A DNA stretch of 45,885 bases from Bacteroidota bacterium (GTDB taxonomy: Bacteria > Bacteroidota > Bacteroidia > B-17B0 > Aurantibacillaceae), in contig JAJONO010000037.1 in NCBI GenBank assembly GCA_021323535.1, positions 1-45,885 of the forward strand, given 5' to 3'. A program made the position numbers and the translations under genes. The notes beneath the pieces are model-generated. The model was given only the letters and a program-made list of their open reading frames with translations. It was not told the DNA's origin and made no database searches. Positions 9,671-19,965 of this stretch are shown here, one piece after another. The stretch's first letter is position 1; each line of letters starts with the position of its first letter.

Positions 9671-9704
9671 AAAAAAGAAAATGCGGCCTCACAAGACCGC
9701 ATTT
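9671..9704 (-). terminator. Rho-independent terminator of the dcw cluster, after ftsZ
   Basis: An 8-bp perfect stem, AAATGCGG (9679-9686) and CCGCATTT (9697-9704), with a 10-base loop lies 28 bases after the ftsZ stop. On the minus strand it is followed by TTTTCTTTTTTAT. Confidence 0.85.
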
Positions 9705-9731
9705 CGCTTTGTAATAAACTATTTCAACCGC

Positions 9732-11309
9732 TTAATCAACATTATCGTGCAGGAACGAATTGTTCGGGCGGATCTCAATTTTTTTATCGTCGCCCTCGCT
9801 TAATGTATAACGCGATACATTGGATTCGGTACTTGGAGTTTTATTTTCTAATGAAATATTTTTACGTTCAAAGGCTGTTTGCTTTTCAAGTGCAGCGAGG
9901 CCCTCAGGGCTTTTCATTTTCAAAGTAATTTCTTTCAGTTTACGAATGCGCTCCTGTGCCAGTTTGATCTGCTCTTCGCGGCTGATAGCATCTTTTTCTT
10001 CCTGGTTCACTTCCGTTACTTTATTAGAGGTTTCGTCTTTCATTTCGTTGAAAGTAAACTCAGTGATAGGAGTTACATTTTCGCTGACAGGAGTCACCTC
10101 TTCGTTTAAAGAAGTCATTGTGAACTCATTCGTATCTTTATTTTCAATGCTGTCAATTGTACTGATTGTAAAGTCCGCTTTAGGTTCTTCTTTCTTTTCT
10201 TCCTTGATGTAAACAAAAGGTTCTGATTTCTGAATTTCGTCGATAATGTTGGTTTGTTTTATTTCATCCACCGGTTTTACTTCAGTTTTTTCTTCAAGAT
10301 TTACTATTTTACGTTCTTTGAACACAGGAGCCTCAAAACCTGTACTTTGTTTTGATTTAAATCCGGTAGCGATAATGGTCACACTTACATTATCTCCTAA
10401 TGAAGGATCTGTTCCGTAGCCTGTGATCAACTCAGCTGTTCCACCTGCAGCTTCCTGGATATAATCAGTGATCTCACCAAATTCATCCATATCAATATCG
10501 TCGCTTCCGCTCATGATGTTTAATAACACATGGCGTGCGCCGCTGATATCGTTATCATTTAATAAAGGAGAGTTCAATGCCTGTTCAACCGCTTTGATAG
10601 CGCGTTTCTCGCCGCTTGCAACAGCAGATCCCATAATGGCTACGCCGCTGTCCTGCATAACTGTTTTAACGTCGTTAAAGTCAACGTTAATGTGCATGTG
10701 TAAGCTGATGATCTCAGCAATACTTTTTGCAGCGCCTGTTAATACATCATCGGCATGTTCGAAAGCTTCGCTCATTTTTAAGTTACCATAAATTTCACGA
10801 AGTTTATCGTTACCGATCACTAATAACGTATCAACATACTTTTTCATTTCTTCGAGGCCCGCTTCAGCTTGCTGACGGCGTTTTTTTCCTTCGAAGGTGA
10901 AAGGAATGGTTACGATACCAACTGTAAGGATCCCTAATTCTTTTGCGATGCTTGCAATTACCGGAGCAGCGCCAGTTCCTGTTCCGCCACCAAGGCCAGC
11001 GGTGATGAATACCATCTGCGTGCTATCGTTCAGGTATGCTTTAATATCATCGATCGATTCCAATGCGGCATGACGACCAACATCAGGAATTGATCCGGCG
11101 CCAAGTCCTTTTGTAAGACGATCGCCCAACTGGATTTTATTTGGAACAGGACTTTTATCAAGCGCCTGTTTATCTGTATTGCAGATGATGAAATCTACCC
11201 CTTTGATTCCTAAGCGGTACATATGGTTTACGGCATTACTTCCGCCGCCGCCAACACCGATCACTTTAATGATCGAGTTTTCTTCCTGTGGTAATTCAAA
11301 TTGCATCAT
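9732..11309 (-). CDS. ftsZ: Cell division GTPase FtsZ
   Basis: FtsZ polymerises with GTP into the cytoplasmic Z ring that recruits the divisome. The 525-residue protein has the N-terminal nucleotide-binding [11 protein letters not shown] (18-28), NTDKQAL (44-50) and the tubulin signature [10 protein letters not shown] (107-116). The globular domain ends near residue 330. A variable linker of about 170 residues, rich in Glu/Lys/Thr, follows, and then the short tail ending in [10 protein letters not shown], where partners such as FtsA bind. It is longer than E. coli FtsZ (383) because of this linker, as is common in Bacteroidota. Two adjacent ATGs (11309 and 11306) are possible starts. It is the last gene of the cluster, separated from ftsA by 121 bases that hold a dispersed-repeat fragment but no obvious promoter box. 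Confidence 0.98.
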   Translation of the reverse strand: MMQFELPQEENSIIKVIGVGGGGSNAVNHMYRLGIKGVDFIICNTDKQALDKSPVPNKIQLGDRLTKGLGAGSIPDVGRHAALESIDDIKAYLNDSTQMVFITAGLGGGTGTGAAPVIASIAKELGILTVGIVTIPFTFEGKKRRQQAEAGLEEMKKYVDTLLVIGNDKLREIYGNLKMSEAFEHADDVLTGAAKSIAEIISLHMHINVDFNDVKTVMQDSGVAIMGSAVASGEKRAIKAVEQALNSPLLNDNDISGARHVLLNIMSGSDDIDMDEFGEITDYIQEAAGGTAELITGYGTDPSLGDNVSVTIIATGFKSKQSTGFEAPVFKERKIVNLEEKTEVKPVDEIKQTNIIDEIQKSEPFVYIKEEKKEEPKADFTISTIDSIENKDTNEFTMTSLNEEVTPVSENVTPITEFTFNEMKDETSNKVTEVNQEEKDAISREEQIKLAQERIRKLKEITLKMKSPEGLAALEKQTAFERKNISLENKTPSTESNVSRYTLSEGDDKKIEIRPNNSFLHDNVD

Positions 11310-11364
11310 GGTTTATTGTATTAAGGGTTATTTTATTTGCTTGGTTTTTGTGGACAATATTCCT

Positions 11365-11391
11365 GCGCTTCGACTCCGCTCAGCGTGACGG
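11365..11391. repeat. Dispersed intergenic micro-repeat fragment
   Basis: The ftsA-ftsZ gap contains CTTCGACTCCGCTCAGCG followed by TGACGG. This matches, from memory, a short GC-richer motif (reverse complement GTCACGCTGAGCGGAGTCGA) scattered between genes in many Bacteroidota. It stands out in base composition from its AT-rich surroundings. Only one copy was seen in this window. Confidence 0.5.
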
Positions 11392-11430
11392 AACATTTGT
11401 CATTTAAAATTTATAATTCAACATTTCTAA

Positions 11431-12798
11431 TTATTCAATGTCGTCGCTGATCCAGTCCTGCGCGCTCTTGAAAATATTTTCGAAAAAACTTCCGATTTTT
11501 TTCTTCGAGTGTCCAACAACCTTCTTTTTATCTTTTATCACTTCAACTTCTTCCTTCTCTTCAACAGCAACTTCTACTTTTGTAGTATTGGTATTGATGC
11601 CACGTTTTGCATCGCGTTCGTATTTTTCGATCCCTTTCATTACGAGACCAACACCTGTTGCGTATAAAGGATTTTTTAATTCATCGTCGTTTCCTGCAAG
11701 ATGCTCGTTCGGTGTACCAATTCGGCAATCCATTCCTGTAGTTAGCATTACCAATTGCGGTAAATGTTTCAGTAAAGAACCTCCACCGGTTACAACGATC
11801 CCCGCAGATAATTTTCTTTCGTATCCGCTGCTTTTGATTTCGAACAGAACGAACTCTAAAATTTCTTCCATGCGAGCCTGGATGATCTGAGCAAGGAACT
11901 TAATAGAAATTTCTTTATGCGGACGGCCACGAAGGCCAGGAATTGAGATGATCTCGTTCTCCTGATTTTCCTGGGCAAGTGCAGAACCAAAACGAACTTT
12001 TAACTGTTCGGCCTGTGTTTTAATAATTCCGCATCCTTCTTTTATATCGTCGGTAATAATATTTCCGCCAAAAGGAATAACAGCAGTATGACGGATAATT
12101 CCATCATAAAAAATAGCAACATCGGTTGTTCCACCACCAATATCAACAAGAACCACACCTGCTTCTTTTTCTTCGTCACTTAAAACGGCGTCAGCGCTCG
12201 CTAAAGGTTCGAGGTGAAGATCCACAGTTTCTAATCCCGCGCGGTTCACACATTTAAAAATATTTTTCACAGCGCTTACCTGTCCTGTGATAATGTGAAA
12301 ATTACCTTCAAGACGAATGCCTGCGTGACCGATCGGATTTTTAATCCCTGATTCGCTGTCAATGATATATTCCTGTGGGATCACATGAATGATCTCTTCG
12401 CCAGGACTCATCACCAAACGGTGCATGTTATCGATCAGGTGATCCACATCTTTCTGTGAAACTTCGTCTTCTAAACTCTGGCGCGTGATCATGCCACGGT
12501 GCTGCATACTTTTAATATGCTGACCCGCGATACCAACGATCACTTCACCGATATCCACATTAGCCTTATCAGCTGCTATAGCAACGGCAGTTCTGATAGA
12601 AGCAACGGTTTGTTCAATATTTACAACTACACCACGACTTACACCTAAAGATTCGGATTTTCCAATTCCAAGAATTTCAACTTTACCGAATTCGTTTTTA
12701 CGACCAACGATTGCGGCAATTTTTGTTGTACCAATATCTAAACCAACCACCAGTTCAGATGCTAAATTTTGGTTGTTTTGATTAAATTGTTTTTCCAT
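11431..12798 (-). CDS. ftsA: Cell division protein FtsA
   Basis: FtsA is the actin-like ATPase that tethers FtsZ filaments to the inner membrane and helps activate septal wall synthesis. The 455-residue protein has the phosphate-1 motif VVGLDIGTTKIAAIVG (18-33), the SHS2/1C region, phosphate-2 VLVDIGGGTTDVAIF and the adenosine motif VTGGGSLL. The C-terminus has a charged linker and then a probable amphipathic membrane helix, KIGSFFENIFKSAQDWI. Its ATG lies 3 bases after the ftsQ stop, so translation is likely coupled. Confidence 0.97.
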   Translation of the reverse strand: MEKQFNQNNQNLASELVVGLDIGTTKIAAIVGRKNEFGKVEILGIGKSESLGVSRGVVVNIEQTVASIRTAVAIAADKANVDIGEVIVGIAGQHIKSMQHRGMITRQSLEDEVSQKDVDHLIDNMHRLVMSPGEEIIHVIPQEYIIDSESGIKNPIGHAGIRLEGNFHIITGQVSAVKNIFKCVNRAGLETVDLHLEPLASADAVLSDEEKEAGVVLVDIGGGTTDVAIFYDGIIRHTAVIPFGGNIITDDIKEGCGIIKTQAEQLKVRFGSALAQENQENEIISIPGLRGRPHKEISIKFLAQIIQARMEEILEFVLFEIKSSGYERKLSAGIVVTGGGSLLKHLPQLVMLTTGMDCRIGTPNEHLAGNDDELKNPLYATGVGLVMKGIEKYERDAKRGINTNTTKVEVAVEEKEEVEVIKDKKKVVGHSKKKIGSFFENIFKSAQDWISDDIE

Positions 12799-12801
12799 AA
12801 T

Positions 12802-13614
12802 CTATTTTTTGGTGCAAACCACCAGGTTTTTATATTTTAAATTAATAGTTGAATATTTTGTCCAGCTATCTGATTTATTCAGTCCCTCAGTATAAAATAA
12901 TTTCAGTTTGTTGAATTTCTCCGTGATAAATTCCGCTTTTCCGAAAACTATTTTATGGTCGCCAATTGCCGGGAAAAGTTCCAGTTCTTTTTCTTCATTC
13001 ACATAAACCTGGTGGATCAAAGCACTTAATGTTGAATCCGCGTTAATCTGTTTCACCACATCCAGTACATCATCCAAAATACTCACTTCACTGAAAATTT
13101 TATTCGCTTTGATCTCATCCACACTGAACTGGTAACGACGCGCATAAGGTTCGGTGATATTTCCACTCGCCACAACCACACGGGCCGAATAGTTTTCGTT
13201 CAGCGGCATCAGTTTACTTTGCGAATCAATATAATAACTCTCTCCATCCACATTAATAACCCTGCAAACAGGGGTGCGTTGAAGAATATTAATTCTGATC
13301 TCGCCATTCATGTCACCCGAAACTTCAGCGTTTTCGATAGCGGGATGAGCATTGAGAACTTTTTCCAGCTGCGGGATGTTGATGTTCCTGTATGTGTTCG
13401 AAACAAGATGTTCATTCCTTGAAGCCAGAAAATCTTTCACATCGTTTTCTGTTAAGAATAAATTCTCATCGTTGTTGTGAATGGTAATATTAAGATCTTT
13501 TACCACCACCTCTTTTTCGCTCTTAGAAACGAAAGCCAATGAGCTGGTGAGACCGGCAATTGCAATAACCCAAAGAACGGTAACGAGTAACTTTTTATAA
13601 TTTATTTTTTTCAA
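12802..13614 (-). CDS. ftsQ: Cell division protein FtsQ/DivIB
   Basis: This 270-residue bitopic membrane protein has a short cytoplasmic N-terminus and one membrane segment at about 9-28. A periplasmic POTRA-like domain follows (about 38-110, with LFLTENDVKDFL and LEKVLNAHPAIENAEVSG). The beta domain after it contains the typical RTPVCRVINVDGESYYID. FtsQ links early and late divisome parts through FtsL and DivIC/FtsB. Identification rests on domain order plus its position between murC and ftsA; sequence conservation in this family is low. Confidence 0.93.
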   Translation of the reverse strand: MKKINYKKLLVTVLWVIAIAGLTSSLAFVSKSEKEVVVKDLNITIHNNDENLFLTENDVKDFLASRNEHLVSNTYRNINIPQLEKVLNAHPAIENAEVSGDMNGEIRINILQRTPVCRVINVDGESYYIDSQSKLMPLNENYSARVVVASGNITEPYARRYQFSVDEIKANKIFSEVSILDDVLDVVKQINADSTLSALIHQVYVNEEKELELFPAIGDHKIVFGKAEFITEKFNKLKLFYTEGLNKSDSWTKYSTINLKYKNLVVCTKK

Positions 13615-13630
13615 TTCCTGATTCTATTTA

Positions 13631-13660
13631 AACCGCAGATTTCACAGATTTCCGCAGATC
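13631..13660. repeat. Micro-repeat of the CGCAGATTTC family
   Basis: The ftsQ-murC gap holds CCGCAGATTTCACAGATT followed by TCCGCAGAT. A related copy lies in the opposite orientation at 44519-44548 and a more divergent forward copy at 44458-44486. It looks like a small dispersed intergenic repeat, not a gene part. Confidence 0.55.
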
Positions 13661-13687
13661 AATATCTATAACTTTAACCTTGTAACT

Positions 13688-15067
13688 TTAACTCTTAAGT
13701 ATTTTCTCAATGGGTTCTATCAGTCCGTCAATATCTCCCGCGCCCATTGTTAAAACAACTTCTGGTGTTTTTGATTCGATGTACTTCAGTACTTCGGGTT
13801 TGCTCATCACTTTCTTGTCTTTCGATTTCATCTTCCCGATCAGCATCTGCGATGTTATCCCTTCTATTGGTTTTTCCCTTGCAGGATAAATATCGAGGAG
13901 GATACATTCGTCGAGCATATCAAGACTTTCCGCAAAACCATCGGCAAAATCCCTAGTCCTTGAAAACAAGTGCGGCTGAAAAATACCTGTCACTTTTTTT
14001 CCCGGATACAGTTTTTTAACTGAGCCTATAGTCGCTTTGAGCTCTTCCGGATGATGAGCATAGTCGTCGATATAGACCACCTTCTCAGTTTTGACCCGGT
14101 AATCGAACCTGCGTTTCACACCATTGAAAGAACGTAAAGCTTCTTTTATGATATCAGCTTTGATGCCTAACTGTTGGGCGATGGCCACCGCGGCAATCGA
14201 GTTCTCAACATTGTGCATCCCGGGCAAGCCAAGAGTGACGTGGATTACAGGCTCAACAGGACTTTTTATATCATACAAAAATTGCGCGTTCTCGATACGT
14301 ATCGATTGCGCACAATATTCTGTATCTAAATTTAGCGAGTAGATAAGGCGTTTATTGGTGAGCTTCAAATCGTTATCAACAGATTTCTTAACAATCAAAA
14401 CTCCATCTTTTTTCACTTTACCGGCAAACAAAGCATAGCCTTCGCGAACGTGTTCGGCGCTTCCGTAAATATCAAGGTGATCGGCATCTGCACTTGTTAT
14501 TACAGCAATCTGAGGCTCTAACGTTAGGAAAGATCGGTCGTATTCATCGGCCTCTACCACAACATATGTTTCAGTTGCTGTATCGCCTAATAAAAGGTTA
14601 GTATTGTAATTTTTGGAGATGCCGCCCATGAATGAAAAACAATTAATGCCAGCACTTTTGAGAAGATGCGTGACTAAAGTTGTAGTAGTTGTTTTTCCAT
14701 GAGTTCCCGCGATGGCGATGGTTTTGAATTGTTTTGTGATTTCCCCTAAGACCTGCGAGCGCTTTAAGATCGTATAATCATTTTCTTCCAGGAATTTATA
14801 TTCTGAATGGTCCTTTGGCACCGCTGGTGTGTAAACAATAAGGATCTCCTCTTTTTTAAAATCAGAAAATAATTTTTTTAGCGTGTTTACTTCTTCTGAA
14901 AAATGACAGACAATTCCTTCTTTTTCTAATTGTGAAGTGAGGTGGGTTGATGTTTTATCGTAACCGTGAACAGTTTTTCCGTAATGTTTGAAATACCTTG
15001 CCAGTGCACTCATTCCAATGCCTCCGACTCCGAGGAAGTAATACAATTTATAGTCGAGGATCTTCAT
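13688..15067 (-). CDS. murC: UDP-N-acetylmuramate--L-alanine ligase MurC
   Basis: MurC adds L-Ala to UDP-MurNAc, using ATP, in the cytoplasm: the first step of stem-peptide synthesis. The 459-residue protein has the N-terminal Rossmann motif GVGGIGMSALARYF (14-27), the P-loop AGTHGKTTTTTL (120-131), the central Mur ligase domain with EADEYDRSFL, and the C-terminal domain with DDYAHHPEELKAT. The last is the MurC-type metal and ligand site. The length is normal. Its start overlaps the murG stop by 4 bases (ATGA). Confidence 0.98.
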   Translation of the reverse strand: MKILDYKLYYFLGVGGIGMSALARYFKHYGKTVHGYDKTSTHLTSQLEKEGIVCHFSEEVNTLKKLFSDFKKEEILIVYTPAVPKDHSEYKFLEENDYTILKRSQVLGEITKQFKTIAIAGTHGKTTTTTLVTHLLKSAGINCFSFMGGISKNYNTNLLLGDTATETYVVVEADEYDRSFLTLEPQIAVITSADADHLDIYGSAEHVREGYALFAGKVKKDGVLIVKKSVDNDLKLTNKRLIYSLNLDTEYCAQSIRIENAQFLYDIKSPVEPVIHVTLGLPGMHNVENSIAAVAIAQQLGIKADIIKEALRSFNGVKRRFDYRVKTEKVVYIDDYAHHPEELKATIGSVKKLYPGKKVTGIFQPHLFSRTRDFADGFAESLDMLDECILLDIYPAREKPIEGITSQMLIGKMKSKDKKVMSKPEVLKYIESKTPEVVLTMGAGDIDGLIEPIEKILKS

Positions 15068-16173
15068 AGTTTATAATTAGCCAGTTTCAGAACTTCGAGC
15101 GCAATAACATTCGCCGAATTGTGAAAGGCCATTTTACTGATATTATTTTTTAAGTTGACCTGCTTCGAAATATCATTGACGAGTTCTACAACACTCTTAA
15201 TTAATTTTTCGTTGGCTTCAGGATCTCGCACCAGAATAGCGGCATCTTTATTTACTAACGCCATTGCATTTTTTGTTTGATGATCTTCAGCTACATTGGG
15301 CGAAGGGACAAGAATACACGGCATACCTATATTACATAACTCAGAAATAGAACTTGCACCCGCTCTTGAGATAACAACATCCGCCACGGCATAAGCCAGA
15401 TCCATTCTTGAAATAAAGTCTAAAGCGTAAATTCCCTGCGCAGCAAAACCCTTCGCCTGTTCCAGCGCCGTCGTATGGTATCCTTTACCTGTTTGCCAGA
15501 TAAGCTGAATATTATTTTTTGCCAGTTCTGAAAGCCCCGCTCCCAGAGCTTCATTAATGGTTCTTGCACCAAGACTTCCACCAATAACAAGAACAGTTTT
15601 TTTAGTGTGATCCAGCTTAAAGAACGAAATCCCTTCATTTCTTTTTTCAGAAACATTCGAAATATCCTGTCGGACAGGATTGCCAGTAACAAGTATTTTT
15701 TCTTTCGGAAAGAATTTTTCCATTCCTTCATAGGCCACACAAATCCTGCCGGCTTTTTTTGAAAGTAGTTTATTTGTAATGCCGGCGTATGAATTCTGTT
15801 CCTGTATCAAGGCAGGAATTCCTTTGTTTGTGGCTGCTTTCAATAAAGGACCACTTGCGTATCCGCCGGTTCCAACAACAACATCGGGATTAAATTCGCT
15901 GATGATCTTTTTTGTTTTCATCATACTCTTGATAATCAAAAAAGGAAGTTTAAGATTAGCGAGTGTGAATTTTCTCTGAAGTCCTGCAATTGGAACACCG
16001 ATAATTTTGTATCCGGCAGCGGGAACTTTTTCCATTTCCATTTTTCCGAGGGCTCCAACAAAAAGAATCTCAACGGAAGGAACAAGTTTTTTTATTTCGT
16101 TGGCGATTGCAACAGCAGGGAAGATATGGCCACCGGTGCCACCACCGCTCAGTATGACTTTAAGCTGTTTCAA
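15064..16173 (-). CDS. murG: Lipid II synthase MurG (N-acetylglucosaminyltransferase)
   Basis: MurG transfers GlcNAc from UDP-GlcNAc to lipid I on the inner face of the membrane to make lipid II. The 369-residue GT-B protein starts with the family's glycine loop LSGGGTGGHIFPAVAIA (8-24). It has VVGTGGYASGP near 100, the second glycine loop VIGGSLGARTINEAL near 198, and the C-terminal donor site RAGASSISELC with LVPSPNVAEDHQTKNA. It overlaps ftsW upstream by 14 bases and murC downstream by 4 bases. Confidence 0.98.
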   Translation of the reverse strand: MKQLKVILSGGGTGGHIFPAVAIANEIKKLVPSVEILFVGALGKMEMEKVPAAGYKIIGVPIAGLQRKFTLANLKLPFLIIKSMMKTKKIISEFNPDVVVGTGGYASGPLLKAATNKGIPALIQEQNSYAGITNKLLSKKAGRICVAYEGMEKFFPKEKILVTGNPVRQDISNVSEKRNEGISFFKLDHTKKTVLVIGGSLGARTINEALGAGLSELAKNNIQLIWQTGKGYHTTALEQAKGFAAQGIYALDFISRMDLAYAVADVVISRAGASSISELCNIGMPCILVPSPNVAEDHQTKNAMALVNKDAAILVRDPEANEKLIKSVVELVNDISKQVNLKNNISKMAFHNSANVIALEVLKLANYKL

Positions 16174-17314
16174 GTTTCTCTTCAGTTTTGTCTTCTATAC
16201 TTTTACTTACACTTAAAATAATTCCCATGGCTATCATCGTAAACCAAATAGATGTTCCTCCCATACTAACGAGAGGCAATGGTTGTCCGGTTACAGGAAA
16301 TAAATTTACAGCTACAGCCATATTCACCAGCGCCTGGAACACCAGACTGAATGTTAAACCTATGGCAACAAAACTTCCAAAGGGTTTCTCGTTATCCCTT
16401 AATATTTTCACACCGCGGTATAAAAGGATCATGTAAAGGAACAACATGGCGAAACCAATGAACAAACCATACTCTTCAATAATGATGGCATAAATAAAAT
16501 CGGACGATGCCTGGGGCAAGAATGCACGTTGCGTGCTGTTACCCGGACCTTTTCCTATAACCCCACCTGTTGCGATCGCGATCTTTGCCTGGTCGCTCTG
16601 GTAGTTACTTGTTGGATCGCCATTGATAAAACTTTCGATACGTTTTTTCCATGTAGGACCACGACCACCCGGGATACTTTCAGGAGCAAACCATATCCAT
16701 GAAAGAAACAGCGACGCTGTTACAATACATATCGCGAAAATTTTAAGAATGATCTTAATATGAATTCCTCCAAGGAACATTAATAACAAACAATTCAGAA
16801 ACAACAGCGCAGCGGTAGAAAAATTTGCCGGAAGAATCAACACACAAATAATTCCAATAGGGATCATAAGGTGCTTTATCACGGATTTAAAATCTACAAG
16901 TTCTTTTGCTTTCACAGTAAGAACCCTGGCAACATAAATCAACAACATGATCTTGGCGATATCGGAAGACTGGAAAGTTAGGCCAAGTCCGGGAATTTCG
17001 ATCCAGCGCGACGCACCTCCCGCGCTCTCACCTTTCATGAGTGTATATACTAATAAAGGAATAGAAAGAATAAAACCAATCTGCGCCACTTTACTGAACA
17101 CCGTGTATCGTATTTTGTGAAACACATATGCGAGACCAAACCCTAGTGCAATTATGACAAAGTGTTTGACTAAATAATACTCGGAGTTCCCTTGCTTGAA
17201 TTTATGGGCCAACGTAACCACGGCGCTATACACTACCAGGATGGAGAGCAGCGACAACAAGAACATAATCGCCCATATGACCTTATCGCCTTTTAAATAG
17301 CTGAATAGTTTCAT
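16160..17314 (-). CDS. ftsW: SEDS peptidoglycan polymerase FtsW
   Basis: FtsW is the septal glycan polymerase of the SEDS family; it acts with the transpeptidase FtsI on lipid II. The 384-residue protein has about ten membrane segments. It has the large extracytoplasmic loop with GRGPTWKKRIESFINGDPTSNYQ and the SEDS signature GQPLPLVSMGGTSIWFTM near the C-terminus. The start at 17314 lies 36 bases after the murD stop. The 3' end overlaps murG by 14 bases. Confidence 0.97.
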   Translation of the reverse strand: MKLFSYLKGDKVIWAIMFLLSLLSILVVYSAVVTLAHKFKQGNSEYYLVKHFVIIALGFGLAYVFHKIRYTVFSKVAQIGFILSIPLLVYTLMKGESAGGASRWIEIPGLGLTFQSSDIAKIMLLIYVARVLTVKAKELVDFKSVIKHLMIPIGIICVLILPANFSTAALLFLNCLLLMFLGGIHIKIILKIFAICIVTASLFLSWIWFAPESIPGGRGPTWKKRIESFINGDPTSNYQSDQAKIAIATGGVIGKGPGNSTQRAFLPQASSDFIYAIIIEEYGLFIGFAMLFLYMILLYRGVKILRDNEKPFGSFVAIGLTFSLVFQALVNMAVAVNLFPVTGQPLPLVSMGGTSIWFTMIAMGIILSVSKSIEDKTEEKLETA

Positions 17315-17350
17315 GGTTAATGAATGGTTTTATTCTGAATTTATTATCGA

Positions 17351-18703
17351 TTAAAGTGAGCGAACAGCAGCTTTGAACTGCATGCCACGATCTTCGTAAT
17401 TCTGAAACAGGTCGAAGCTCGCGCAAGCCGGCGACAGAAGAACTACATCTCCTTTTTTACCGATCTTGTAAGAAGCAGCCACTGCGTCGGCAGCGTTATC
17501 TGTTTCAACAATAACCTCCACCACATCTTTAAATGCAGCTACAATCTTTTTATTGTCTTTACCAAGACAAATGATCGCTTTTACTTTTGCTTTTACAAGA
17601 TCAATCAGTTCATTATAATCGTTTCCTTTATCTTGTCCGCCGCAAACCCATACTACAGGTTTTTGCATGCTTTCGAGAGCATACCACGTTGAGTTAACGT
17701 TAGTAGCTTTTGAATCGTTAATAAATTCGATTCCATTGATAGAAGCTACGAATTCCAAGCGGTGTTCGATGTTTTGAAAATCCTGGAGACTTTCGCGGAT
17801 AATTTCTTTACGTACGTCTACGATACGCGCAGCCAGTGAAGCTGCCATGCTGTTGTAAACATTATGTTTACCTTGAAGCGCTAGTTGTTCAATTGTCATA
17901 ATTAAGGGTTGGTTGGTTTGGTTTGGTTTATAATTAAGGGTTATCTGGTTCTCGGTTAAATATGCTCCGTCACCATCAATCGGTTTTTTGATGCTGAAAG
18001 GAACAAGGGTGGAATCTATTTTGTGTTGTTGCATGAAGGTGGTTATGACTTCATCGTCGGCGCAATACACAAAATAGTTCCTGTTGCTTTGGTTATTGGT
18101 TATTCTGAATTTTGATGCTACATAATTTTCAAATTTATAGTCGTATCTGTCGAGGTGATCAGGTGTAATGTTTAACAACACAGCTACATCGGCAGTGAAA
18201 TTGTACATGCCATCGAGCTGAAAGCTGCTGAGTTCGAGAACATAGTAATCGAAGTTTTCTCTTGCTACCTGCATTGCGAAACTTTTTCCAACATTTCCAC
18301 CAAGACCAACATTATATCCCGCTTTTTTCAGGATGTGATAAGTAAGAAGGGTTGTTGTAGTTTTTCCGTTGGAACCTGTAATGCAGATTGTTTTGGCAGA
18401 AGTATACCGGCCCGCGAATTCTATTTCAGAGATCACAGGAATATTTTTCGCTTTGAGTTTTTGTACGAGCTCCACTTTATCAGGAATACCCGGACTTTTG
18501 ATTACTTCATAAGCGTTCAATATTTTTTCCTCGGTATGTGTTCCTTCTTCGAACAAAATGTTTTCTTCTATTAATTGTTTTTTATACTTTTCTTTTATCA
18601 GGCTCTTGTCGCTCACAAAAACGTCGAAACCTTTTTGTTTTGCGAGCACCGCGCTTCCAACTCCACTCTCTCCACTTCCAAGTATCACAATGCGTTTGCT
18701 CAT
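17351..18703 (-). CDS. murD: UDP-N-acetylmuramoyl-L-alanine--D-glutamate ligase MurD
   Basis: MurD adds D-Glu to UDP-MurNAc-L-Ala. The 450-residue protein shows the N-terminal Rossmann motif ILGSGESGVGSAVLA, the P-loop CITGSNGKTTTTLLTY, the central-domain motif ITPDHLDRYD, and the C-terminal-domain FINDSKATNVNSTWYALE typical of MurD. Near the end is LLSPACASFDLFQNYEDRG, another MurD hallmark. The first base of its start codon is shared with the last base of the mraY stop. Confidence 0.98.
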   Translation of the reverse strand: MSKRIVILGSGESGVGSAVLAKQKGFDVFVSDKSLIKEKYKKQLIEENILFEEGTHTEEKILNAYEVIKSPGIPDKVELVQKLKAKNIPVISEIEFAGRYTSAKTICITGSNGKTTTTLLTYHILKKAGYNVGLGGNVGKSFAMQVARENFDYYVLELSSFQLDGMYNFTADVAVLLNITPDHLDRYDYKFENYVASKFRITNNQSNRNYFVYCADDEVITTFMQQHKIDSTLVPFSIKKPIDGDGAYLTENQITLNYKPNQTNQPLIMTIEQLALQGKHNVYNSMAASLAARIVDVRKEIIRESLQDFQNIEHRLEFVASINGIEFINDSKATNVNSTWYALESMQKPVVWVCGGQDKGNDYNELIDLVKAKVKAIICLGKDNKKIVAAFKDVVEVIVETDNAADAVAASYKIGKKGDVVLLSPACASFDLFQNYEDRGMQFKAAVRSL

Positions 18704-19965
18704 TAACGTAATTTCAAAGTCACAAATGTTAGTACTGCCAATGCAATTCCAATAATGAAGAAGCGCATCACGATTTTCGATTCATGGAATCCCACTTTCT
18801 GGTAATGATGATGCAACGGCGCCATCTTAAATAAACGGTGTGTTTGAGCATATTCCAGTCCGCGTTTTTTCTTCTGGTATTTGAAATACACCACTTGTAA
18901 AATCACAGAAACATTTTCTACTAAGAACACACCGCATAGGATCGGAATCAATAACTCTTTACGAATAGCTATCGCGAACACTGCAATGATTCCACCAATG
19001 GCGAGGCTTCCTGTATCGCCCATAAATACCTGTGCCGGAAAAGTGTTGTACCAGAGAAAGCCAATGCATGCGCCAATAAAAGCCGCCATGAATACCACCA
19101 GTTCACCGGAGTGAGGAATATACATGATGTTGAGATAATCCGCGAAAATATAGTTACCTGAAACGTAAGCAAGAATTCCTAACACCACTCCTATGATCGC
19201 GCTTGATCCGGCGGCCAATCCATCAATTCCATCCGTAATATTGGCGCCATTTGAAACAGCGGTTACGACAAGTATTACAAGTGGAACAAAAATTATCCAG
19301 CCCCACTTCAGACAATCATCACATATCCATGAAACAAAACTTCCATAATCCAGTTCATTGTTTTTCATGAAAGGAATTGTTGTCTTCAGATTTTTGACAG
19401 GAGTTGTCGCGTATTTTGGAATGGTAAGGTCTTTTGTGCCATTCTGATTTTCATTCCTCCAGGCAATTTTTTCATTGTGAGTTAAACGTTCTTTTATAAC
19501 AACATCGGGATGATAATATAAAGTAAAACCAACGATCAAACCAATACCGATCTGCCCTATAATTTTAAATTTTCCCTGTAAACCTTCTTTGTTCTTTTTG
19601 AATACTTTAATATAATCATCCAGAAAGCCGATTCCTCCAAGCCATACCGTTGAGATCAGCATAAGAAGAATATAAATGTTCAGAACTTTAGCAAACAACA
19701 GAGTTGGAATTATTATCGCCGCAATGATGATGATACCACCCATCGTTGGAGTGCCACCCTTTTGTTTTTGTCCTTCCAGTCCCAATTCACGAATGGTTTC
19801 CCCGATTTGTTTTTTACGGATAAATTCAATGATACGTTTTCCAAATACCGCTGAGATAAACAAAGAGAAAATCAAAGCCATTGCAGAACGGAAAGAAATG
19901 TATTGAAACACTCCGGCTCCCGGAAAGTTTAACTTATCTAAATATTGAAATAAATAGTATAACAT
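18703..19965 (-). CDS. mraY: Phospho-N-acetylmuramoyl-pentapeptide transferase MraY
   Basis: MraY transfers phospho-MurNAc-pentapeptide to undecaprenyl phosphate, making lipid I. The 420-residue multi-pass protein has the catalytic [14 protein letters not shown], the Mg-binding [12 protein letters not shown], the motif [11 protein letters not shown] and the family marker [12 protein letters not shown]. It is about 60 residues longer than E. coli MraY. The extra length is a soluble insert (about 155-215), a known trait of Bacteroidota MraY. It is joined to murE by a one-base stop/start overlap and to murD in the same way, so tight co-translation is likely. Confidence 0.98.
   Translation of the reverse strand: MLYYLFQYLDKLNFPGAGVFQYISFRSAMALIFSLFISAVFGKRIIEFIRKKQIGETIRELGLEGQKQKGGTPTMGGIIIIAAIIIPTLLFAKVLNIYILLMLISTVWLGGIGFLDDYIKVFKKNKEGLQGKFKIIGQIGIGLIVGFTLYYHPDVVIKERLTHNEKIAWRNENQNGTKDLTIPKYATTPVKNLKTTIPFMKNNELDYGSFVSWICDDCLKWGWIIFVPLVILVVTAVSNGANITDGIDGLAAGSSAIIGVVLGILAYVSGNYIFADYLNIMYIPHSGELVVFMAAFIGACIGFLWYNTFPAQVFMGDTGSLAIGGIIAVFAIAIRKELLIPILCGVFLVENVSVILQVVYFKYQKKKRGLEYAQTHRLFKMAPLHHHYQKVGFHESKIVMRFFIIGIALAVLTFVTLKLR

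Noticed and set aside
9820-10212. Plus-strand ORFs inside ftsZ and other dcw genes
   Set aside because: They are shadows of well-identified minus-strand genes and carry no family motif.
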